From NCBI GenBank assembly GCA_024760905.1, contig CM045733.1, forward strand, positions 37,783,501-37,847,500: a stretch of 64,000 bases of DNA. Direction: 5' to 3'. This document shows positions 56,288 to 64,000 of this stretch, in pieces. Position 1 is the first letter of the stretch. Each line of letters starts with the position of its first letter. A program made the position numbers and the translations under genes. Source of the stretch: Plotosus lineatus. Lineage: Eukaryota > Chordata > Actinopteri > Siluriformes > Plotosidae. Under the pieces are notes generated by a model. The model was not told the DNA's origin, searched no databases, and worked only from the letters and a program-made list of their open reading frames with translations.

Positions 56288-58842
56288 GTACCCCCCCACT
56301 AAGGGCTGCCACCTGGCGCCCAACCAGGCTTGTCGGTGAACCGATGATAGAACTCCGTCAACAGGTCTGGGTCCAGGATTAGGGAACGAGGAATCCAGGA
56401 ACATTCCTCGAGCCCATACCCATTGGTCACCATGAAGGGGGACATCCCTGTGGAGGCACAGACCAGGGAGTTGTGTGAGTATTCGATCCACGGGAGGTGA
56501 GTGGACCAGGAGACTGAGAGGCAGGAGGTCACACAGCGCAGGGAGGATCTGAGGCTCTGATTTGTCTGCTGACCAGGAGACTGAGAGGCAGGAGGTGACA
56601 CAGCGCAGGGAGGATCTGAGGCTCTGATTTGTCTGCTCCACCTGCCCGTTGGATTGAGGGTGGTAGCTGGAGGTCAGACTGCAGGAGATTCCCAGTGTTT
56701 TGCAGAACGCCTTCCAAACTCTAGATGCAAACTGGGGTCCCCGGTCCGAAATGACATCCTGGGGGATTCCATGGAGGCGGAACACATGTTGGACCAGGAA
56801 GCCAGCCGTTTCCATCGCCAAGGGGAGTTTGGGTAGGGCGACGAAGTGGACCGCCTTAGAGAAACGGTTTACTACCATCAGGATGACCGTATTGCCCTCA
56901 GACAGAGGTAACCCCGTGACAAAGTCCACTGCAATGTGCGACGGGAGTCGATGAGGAATGAGTAAGGGCTGGAAGAGGCCCGAGGGTGTACGATGGGATG
57001 ACTTGCTCCGGTGGCACAGGCTCCAATGAACTCCCTGGTGTCGGCTGTTATGGTTGGCCACCAGAAGTGTTGTTGGAGAAGAAAGAGAGTTCTGTGGGCT
57101 CCGGGGTAACAAGCCAATTTATATGAGTGAGCCCACTGGAGCACTGGGGTTCTGGCTGGTGGGGGAACATATAACCGATCTTGGGGGCACCCGACAGGCT
57201 CTGGTTCCCCCTGCTGGGTGTCCTGAACTAGGCGTTCAACCTCCCATCGAGTGGCTCCAAGTACACAAGAGGCGGGGAAGGATGGTCTCCATGGTGGTGT
57301 CTTCCCCCAGGGAGAATTGCCAGAAGAGAGTGTCGGGTTTAGTGTTCCGGGAGCCGGGGCGATATGACAGAGTAAAGTTGAATCTCCCCAGGTAGAGGGA
57401 CCATTGTGCCTGACGGAGTTCAACCTCTTGGCCGAACGGAGGTAAGACAGGTTCTTGTGTTCGGTCCAGACCATGAAGGAGTGGGCTGCCCTTTCCAGTT
57501 AGTGCTGCCACTTTTGTAGCGCCAAGACCACCGTCAGTAGCTCACGATTCCCAATGTCATAGTTCCGTTCCACCAGGGACAAGCGACGGGAGAAGACGCA
57601 CGGGTGTAATTTTTTATCTGTTAGGGAGCGCTGGGAGAAGACCGCCCCCACCCCCAAGTCTGAGGCCTCCACCTCCACCACAAACTGCAGCGAGGGGACC
57701 GGATGGATTAGTTCCGGTGCACTGACAAATTTCGCCTTCAGTCTGTCAAATGCCGCCTGAGCACTAGTGGATCACTTGAAAGGTGCTTTGGGCGATGTCA
57801 GCTGTGTGAGGGGGGCTGCTAGGCGGCTATAGTCTCACACAAACTGTCGATAGAAGTTAGCAAACCCCAGGAACCTCTGCAGCTGTTTCCGTGTCCCCGG
57901 AGCTGGCCACTCCGCCACCGCCTTCACCTTCACCGGATCGGGTCTTATCCGCCCCTTCTCCATGATGTACCCTAGGAACAAGACTGAGGAGACATGGAAC
58001 TTGCACTTCTCAGCTTTGACAAATAACTGATTTTCTAGGAGCCTCGGTAAAACCATTCTGACATGACTGAGATGCTCGTCGTGGTCCTTAGAGAAGATCA
58101 GGATGTCGTCCATGGAAACGAACACAAAGCAATTCAACATGTCTCCGAGCACGTCATTGACCAGGGCTTGGAAAACAGCGGGGGAGTTGGTTCGACCGAA
58201 CGGCATGACCAGATACTCGAAGTTACCCAGAGGTGTGTTAAAGGCAGTCTTCCACTCGTCCCCTCCTGAATCCGGACTAAATGATAGGCGTTTCTGAGGT
58301 CCAGCTTAGAAAAAAACACTAGCATTGTAGAGAGGGGTGAAGGCCGAATCTATGAGATGGAGGGGGTACTTATTCTTTATGGTGATGCTGTTCAGACCTG
58401 TGTAATCAATGCAGGGTCTCAGGGTTTTGTCCTTCTTCTCTACAAAGAAAAACCCGGCGCCTATTGGGGACGATGAGCGCCGGATGAGACCTGCAGTCAG
58501 CGTCTCATTTATATAAGTTTCCATGGCCTATTTCTCCGGCTTCGAGAGGTTATAGAATCGCTGAGAAGGGAGAGTGGAACCTGGGAGTAACTCAATGGTG
58601 CAGTATTATGGTTGATGAGGTGGTAGCGAATGGGCCCGGTCCTCAGTGAACACCTCTTTCAGATCGTGGTATTCCCTCGGGACACCAGCCAAGTCCATAT
58701 CTCCCAGCTCGACCGAGGTTTGTGAATCTGGGGGGGGGTAGGGTACGGCCGCCACTAGGCAGTGCTGGAGGCAGTAGTCGCTCCAGTTGCGTATGGTGAG
58801 CGTACGCCAGTTAATGTGGGGGTTGTGGGTCTGCAGCCATGG
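56288..58842 (-). pseudogene. Gypsy pol: reverse transcriptase, RNase H, integrase (broken)
   Basis: Order on the minus strand: RT fingers (58306-58524, [19 protein letters not shown]), then RT palm (57835-58206, [15 protein letters not shown] and [16 protein letters not shown], whose DD is catalytic). Next come RNase H (57499-57681, [18 protein letters not shown]), the integrase N-terminal HHCC-like part (56878-57474) and the integrase core (56270-57112, [42 protein letters not shown]). Frameshifts separate most blocks. A 67-bp tandem duplication (56504-56570, 56571-56637) breaks integrase. The motif set is that of vertebrate Sushi-type chromoviruses. Inactive. Confidence 0.85.
56504..56637. 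repeat. 67-bp tandem duplication in the gypsy integrase
   Basis: Two adjacent copies of a 67-base unit beginning GACCAGGAGACTGAGAGGCA, differing at one visible position (GGTCACACA versus GGTGACACA). 67 is not a multiple of three, so the reading frame shifts. Confidence 0.95.
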
Positions 58843-59295
58843 CTACCCCAGCATCAGGGGAGAGAGAGGGGCGGAGAGGAGCAACACTTCCAAACACTCA
58901 TGGTGATTACCGGAGAGACTGAGCTTGACAGGCTTCGTTTTGTGAGTGACACGAGCTATGAGTTGGCCGTCAATGGCTACTACCTCCTTGGGGTTTTCAA
59001 TTTTATATACGGGTAGGTCATGGAGCTCAACCATCCCTGAATCAATGAAATTAGCGTCAGCGCCTGAGTCGACTGAGTGGGTACATTGTGCGGAGTGCAG
59101 CGTACCTTGCACCTGCAGGCGCTTCCCAGGCGTCTTGGAGGATTCTCTCGTCGCTGCTCCTCTCCTAGCTGTCGGACCCTGCCGCGCTGTGCACTGGGCG
59201 AGGTAATGTCCCTTTTCCGCGCACTTAATGCAGAGACTGTTGGTCAGTCGCCGATACCTCTCCTCTGCCATCAGCCTGGTGCGGCCCAGCTGCAT
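58843..59295 (-). pseudogene. Gypsy zinc knuckle and aspartic protease
   Basis: A 150-codon frame. CIKCAEKGHYLAQC is a CCHC zinc knuckle of the nucleocapsid. About 55 residues later SVDSGADANFID carries the D-S-G-A active site of a retropepsin. Overlaps the gag C-terminal frame by a shift, and connects downstream to RT. The protease cleaves the gag-pol polyprotein in related elements. Confidence 0.85.
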
Positions 59296-60120
59296 GGGCT
59301 TGTGAAAGTCGTCCTCCCTTGGAGGGGGAATTGCGAGGAGGCTCGAGGTGGGGCAGTGTTGGGTCTCACAGCGGCGTTTGAGGACGGGTAGACGAGGCTA
59401 AACCGCTCTTCCCAGGATCTGTCTTTCTCTCTTAGCTGCCTGTCCAGCCTCGTAGTAGAGGAGATCAAATCTTCTAGCATCGCTTTCTCATCTCGTGTTG
59501 TGAGCTCGTCCTTCAGCCTCTCATTCAGCACTTGCAGCAAGGCTCCCCATAATGTGGGGTCACTCCAGCCACTTTCTACGGCGAGGATTCGGAATCTGAT
59601 CACATATTCATACAGTGATTGCGAGCCTTGCTTGATAGCAGTAGCTGACTGCTCGCCTCCTCCCCTTTCGCTGGATGATCGAAGACTCTTTTATCTCCAG
59701 CACAAACCGGTTGAAGTGCGAGCATAACTCCAGGGTATGGGTGGCGACCGCTAACACCCAGGACGAGGCTTGATCTGTGAGTAGGCTCATAACAAAAGCG
59801 GTCTTGACTTGGTTGGTGATGTATGTGAGCGGCTGCTGGTTGAAGACTAGCAAAACACTGATGGAGGACCTGTGCACATGAGCCAATTGTGTCCGAATAC
59901 CTGACTGGCGTGGGGATGAGTGGCTCCTGACGCATGGGGAGTAGGGCTGGTGTTGCCGCTGAGGCCAAGAGTGAAGGATGAGTGGGCGGGGTCGTGGCAG
60001 TGAGTTGGGTGGCGATGGCATCCATCCTTCCGCTGAGCTGCACCATGCTGGTGGTTATTCTTTGGAGACTGTCCACAATTTGGTACAGGGTGGAGTCGTG
60101 TTGTCTGCCGCAGTTGGGTG
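59271..60120 (-). pseudogene. Gypsy gag (5' truncated, frameshifted)
   Basis: Two or three frames (59600-60187, 59608-60021, 59271-59603) contain a capsid-like sequence including TNQVKTAFVMSLLTDQASSW and LNERLKDELTTRDEKAMLED. The normal start and leader are missing: coding sequence at about 60116 is joined directly to LTR U5 sequence. The product would not be made intact. Confidence 0.7.
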
Positions 60121-60204
60121 AGCATTTCAGTCGGACCCAAAGATTCAGGAGACCAAATACGATGATACAATGACTTTTATTGAGCACAGGGGAAGCACTG
60201 GAGA
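60117..60204 (-). mobile_element. Gypsy 5' LTR remnant (U5 part)
   Basis: Matches 55873-55960 of the 3' LTR (GAGCATTTCAGTCGGACCCA to GGGGAAGCACTGGAG), lacking both the outer LTR and the terminal CGTCACA. It abuts gag on one side and RTE-like LINE on the other. Confidence 0.8.
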
Positions 60205-60765
60205 AACTAACTTGAGACTCATCACTCTGTCTGACACTCTTTTCACTTCTAGAGCATTCATGGCAAACCCCTCCTTCAAGATGCCTCCGACTCCATTTCT
60301 CTTCCCATCAACACCATGATAAAACAGCTTAAACCCTGCTCCTAAGCTTTCCACCTCGTCTCCTGAACACATAGTATGTCCACCTTCCTCCTCTGCATCA
60401 TGTCAGCCAGCTCTCTATCTTTTCCTGTTATAGTTCCAACATTCAGAGTCCCTACTCTCAGTCCTAGACTCATGCCTTTCCTCTTTTCTCGCCGCCTACG
60501 GACACGCCTCCTGCCTCTCCTTCTTCGGCCAACAGTAGCCCAGTTTCCACCAGCACCCTGTTGTTTAACAGCACTGATGGTGGTCTTTGTTAATCCGGGC
60601 TTTGACCGATCCGGTATGATATTCGTTTTTATGATTTGCATGTGAAACGCTAGCATAAGTTTTATGCCGGATGCCCTTCCTGACGCAACCCTCTGCATTT
60701 ATCCGGGCTTGGGACCAGCGTGAGGATGAACACTGGCTTGTGCTCCCCCTCACGGCCGCATTAGA
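60205..60765 (-). mobile_element. RTE-like LINE 5' part, interrupted by the gypsy element
   Basis: From the endonuclease (SDRVMSLKL at 60205) back through KVDILCVQETRWKA and LRVGTLNVGTI to the leader and the common 5' terminus at about 60765. A short deletion at 60350 removes codons after CVQETRW. Confidence 0.85.
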
Positions 60766-60768
60766 AGA

Positions 60769-60876
<108 letters not shown>

Positions 60877-60882
60877 CTGATC

Positions 60883-61112
60883 CCCCCAGTGCATCTCACT
60901 GGGTTATCAAAGGCGGGCCATGTCTCTCTCTGTCATGTAAAAGAACCATTGCCAACATTTGCCAACATTTGCCAAAAAGAGTAGCTGCAAAGCCGTCAGC
61001 GTGTTCCTGTCCCTTGCTAAAGGGTTGTGTCAGGAAGGGCATCCGACGTAAAAACCTATGCTAAATCATTCGCTGTGGCGACCCCTGATAAAGGGAAAAA
61101 GCCGAAAGGAAA
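60883..61112 (+). mobile_element. SINE family A, RTE-type tail, head lost
   Basis: Body from CTGGGTTATCAAAGGCGGGC, a local triplication of AACATTTGCC-type words near 60951-60975, then the tail TTGTGTCAGGAAGGGCATCC and ATTCGCTGTGGCGACCCCTG, ending AAAGCCGAAAGGAAA. Confidence 0.8.
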
Positions 61113-61736
61113 TCTCTCTCATATATATCTGATCATTGCAAAATTTGAAATACGTATAGTATTGGACTAGTGGTACACAGTTGTTGTTTTCAGAAATAAT
61201 GGCTTGTAGTGGCTTGTTCCAGTTGTAGTCTGCCAAAGAAGGAGAGTGGAATATTGCTGATTGGAGGAACTCCAAAAACAATATCTCGAAGCAAACATCC
61301 TTCAAATCAACAAGTGATTTCTGCAGTTTTATATTTTGATGATTTCTGCGGTTTTATATTTTTATGTTAAATTTAACATTAGATAACCATTTCAGACATT
61401 TGCGGAATATTACACAAAATTTTGCAGCTTTGGCACGATTGAGCTACCAGTAAAAATTATTATAATGCATCCAAACATTGGCACTGTTTTTCTTTTCATA
61501 TTATGAACACATTTAGGGGGTGGGGCAATAAAAATTAGAAACTTCATTTTTTGTAGTAAAGCAGGAACGATTGAATTACACTAAAATCTCAAAATTTATG
61601 GCAACATTAGGCATGTTTCACATTCAGGCAGGGAAGTCCACATGGCTATGTTATGATTTAACGATTTCCACTGAGAGAGTTTTGAATGTGAAGGCGAAAT
61701 AACAAGGTTAAATAGATGTACTTATTCAGGATTCGC
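61113..61736. other. No gene seen
   Basis: AT-rich unique-looking sequence; no element or coding motif recognised. Confidence 0.4.
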
Positions 61737-61747
61737 CAAAATCATCT

Positions 61748-61910
61748 TCTTCTTCTTTTCCTTTCGGCTTTTCCCTTCAGGGGTCGCCACAGCGAATCAT
61801 CTGCCTCCATCTCACCCTATCCTTTGCATCTTCTTCTCTTACACCAACGACCTTCATGTCCTCCTTCACCACATCCATGAATCGTCTCTTCCTTCACCAC
61901 ATCCATTCAT
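61748..61910 (-). mobile_element. Minimal RTE-like 3' insertion with 11-bp target duplication
   Basis: 163-base insertion. LINE 3' end (CTTTCGGCTTTTCCCTTCAG) through the last coding bases, with a short internal duplication of CCTTCACCACATCCAT. Flanked by CAAAATCATCT at 61737-61747 and 61911-61921. Confidence 0.85.
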
Positions 61911-62508
61911 CAAAATCATCTATCTGTTAGATTACTGAGTTGGATAAAGTGTGGTTCGAGGTTCTGATTCATGAGCAGCTCACAGTAGGATAAAGACAAA
62001 ACTTTTGATTAGATTCTAATAGATTAGAGAAAGAGTGCACCATTCCTGGATAGACTGCAATACCAGGTCGATACGGTTTGCTTTGGTATTAACATTGATT
62101 TTGTGAGTGGAACTCTTCAGTGAGAGAGCTGTTATGTGTAAGCTTAAGGTTTTGTCATAGTGTCTCTCCAGAAAGAATACAAAATTAAGCATTGAAATGT
62201 GGCTGCTTGTGCAAGGTAAGTGTGTTATATAAGTACGTACGTACTGTGAAAAACTCACCATTTGCGGCAGAGAGCAAACGCCAAAGCCCAACAGTAAATT
62301 CTTGACATTAAAAAACACTCTACTCATTGGTATATAATAAAACTCAGTCAGTTTGAGAACAAATGGTAATAAATGTCCATCTACCCTAAATCAATTTCAA
62401 TATAAATACCATATTCATTGTTGTTAAACCAGTGAACTGTACGACTTTGGTAGTAGCCTCATACTGGAAGCTGTGTACTTGCTCGCAACATCTGTGTATT
62501 CACCAAGT

Positions 62509-62828
62509 CTTCTTCTTCTTTTCCTTTCGGCTGTTCCCTTCAGGGGTCGCCACAGCAAATGATCTGCCTCCATCTCTCCCTATCCTCTGCATCTTCTACT
62601 CTTACTCCAACGACCTTCATGTCCGCCTTCACCGCATCCATAAATCTTCTCTTTGGTCTTCCTCTGGGCCTTTTGCCTGGTAGTTCCAACCTCAGCATCC
62701 TACGACCAATATACTCACTATCCCTCCTCTGTACATGTCCAAACCATCTCAATCTAGCCTCTCTGACTTTGTCTCCAAAACATCTAACATGTGCTGTCCC
62801 TCTGATGTACTCATTTCTGATCCTATCC
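62509..62828 (-). mobile_element. Minimal RTE-like 3' insertion with 17-bp target duplication
   Basis: About 320 bases of the LINE 3' end; on minus it reads the C-terminal part [17 protein letters not shown] to the stop, then the 3' UTR. Flanked by CTGTGTATTCACCAAGT at 62492-62508 and, overlapping the last base, 62828-62844. A recent, severely 5'-truncated copy. Confidence 0.9.
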
Positions 62829-62844
62829 TGTGTATTCACCAAGT

Positions 62845-63295
62845 ATATTGTTCAAATTTGCTCTTTGACATCTATAAAGTTGGTGTTGTGTTTCATTTTG
62901 AACTGGAACAGGATATTATCTTCATACTGATCCAAATTTTGATAGATGAAAGTGTAGAAAGTCAAAGCTACAAGTTATACAAGGCACAATTTTAGAGTGA
63001 TATTGAGAGTCAATGTCAGACATCTCCGGAATGTACACGTCACTGCACACAGTAAGGTCAATGGGCCTACATGGTCAGGCCAATTCATCTATATTAATCC
63101 CAGGGTAAACAGCAATTAAATATTTTAATTGTCTGACTGTTGTTTTTTTTTGTGTTATTTTAAGATTTTTTTTTTATTATTAAACTGTCTCACCTGACAT
63201 ACATAAACATTCTATTTAATATTTGCAATTTTGTTCTGAAATGTTTTTTTTTTGTTATGGATAAAACTATTACTGCATCTCTATCGTACACTGAT

Positions 63296-63351
<56 letters not shown>

Positions 63352-63576
63352 TCCACAGTGGTCTTGTTTCTATGTAACTTTTCTACTGTATTCATCTAAA
63401 GTAATCCAACTATAAAAATCCAGGATTACTCTTGGAAGGATACACTGATCTCAGGGCTCTAGGATTTCCTGTATTAACATATACTGAGTTTGAGACAGGA
63501 AGTAGTGTATGTGCATCTGTAAATTTTGTTCTCAAAACACACACACACACACACAGGAGAATCTTTTCAAGAAACC

Positions 63577-63623
<47 letters not shown>

Positions 63624-63753
63624 GTGTGTGTGTGTTTGTTCATGTATTCAGAAAAATCCAATCAGTTTATAAGTTTGTATGAGAATAATGTTTCAAAGAA
63701 CAAGCACAATAGCGACATCCGGTCCAGAAACGATCACATAAACAGAGAGTAAC

Positions 63754-63755
<2 letters not shown>
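62845..63755. other. No gene seen; (TG)n at 63296-63350 and (CT)n at 63583-63622
   Basis: AT-rich sequence with two microsatellites and a short CA run at 63537-63556. No coding motif. Confidence 0.5.
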
Positions 63756-63792
<37 letters not shown>

Positions 63793-63795
63793 CCT
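63755..63795. repeat. (CT)n microsatellite next to a candidate first exon
   Basis: About 18 CT units ending in CCCCCTCTCTG. Confidence 0.9.
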
Positions 63796-63899
63796 CTCTG
63801 TAGTCGGTGTCGCGCTCTGCATCGCGAGGATAAAGAGGAGCGCGCGGCAGGAGGACTAATTTCTCACCTGTGCGCGCGTGCTGCATCCTCCTCACCCAG
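63796..63899 (+). other. Candidate untranslated first exon of a plus-strand gene
   Basis: A GC- and CpG-rich island in AT-rich surroundings (CGGTGTCGCGCTCTGCATCG, GGAGCGCGCGGCAGGAGGAC, CTGTGCGCGCGTGCTGCATC). It ends CACCCAG followed by GTAAGTG, a near-perfect splice donor at 63900. No ATG-initiated long frame, so it would be 5' UTR. The gene would lie beyond 64000. Confidence 0.4.
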
Positions 63900-64000
63900 G
63901 TAAGTGAATTTCTCGTGAATAAAAAGCTTTCATTTCCCCCAATTCTATATGAAATTATTAACTGTCGTCACACATCCCACTCTATTCTTGTGCTATTAGA

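Overview
The window looks like nuclear DNA from a ray-finned fish. It holds two conserved split vertebrate genes in a sea of fish-type repeats: RTE-like and L2-like LINEs, a Sushi-type Ty3/gypsy element, a Tc1 element, hAT and TA-target TIR elements, tRNA-derived SINEs, and many long (TA)n, (CA)n and (CT)n tracts. All assignments come from reading motifs and aligning copies within the window by eye; no database search was run.

Layout. 1-6657: two RTE-like LINE copies on the minus strand, the first apparently nested in the second, plus an unrelated LINE (4902-6538). 6970-18365: SINEs, pieces of a TIR element, an internally deleted RTE-like copy (9610-11620), a decayed LINE with an N-terminal zinc finger (12223-15310) and an L2-like LINE (17215-18365). 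19404-31583: LAMTOR4 on the minus strand in four coding exons. Its 11.6 kb second intron carries a solo LTR, a Tc1 element, a hAT element with 8-bp target duplication, TIR elements and SINEs. 33497-35247: ATP6V1F on the minus strand in two exons, with a 1.2 kb CA-rich mosaic array in its intron. 35640-41107: a full-length 3167-bp RTE-like LINE inserted, same orientation, into an older copy of its own family with a 16-bp target duplication. 41110-54420: more SINEs, LINE fragments, TIR elements and a Rex-like LINE. 55547-60765: a Sushi-like gypsy element embedded in an RTE-like copy. 61737-62844: two tiny 5'-truncated RTE-like insertions with clean target duplications. 63796-63899: a possible untranslated first exon of a plus-strand gene leaving the window.

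Together. The two host genes are both lysosomal. ATP6V1F is a subunit of the V-ATPase V1 sector and LAMTOR4 a subunit of Ragulator, which docks on the V-ATPase in mTORC1 amino-acid sensing. They lie head to tail about 1.9 kb apart, and each has E-box/CLEAR-like sites near its start. The most novel repeat feature is a modular tRNA-derived SINE family. Copies share head and body but carry one of two 3' tails after the same point: one shared with the local RTE-like LINE, the other L2-like. The RTE-type tail is itself a fusion of the LINE's 5' leader and its 3' end.
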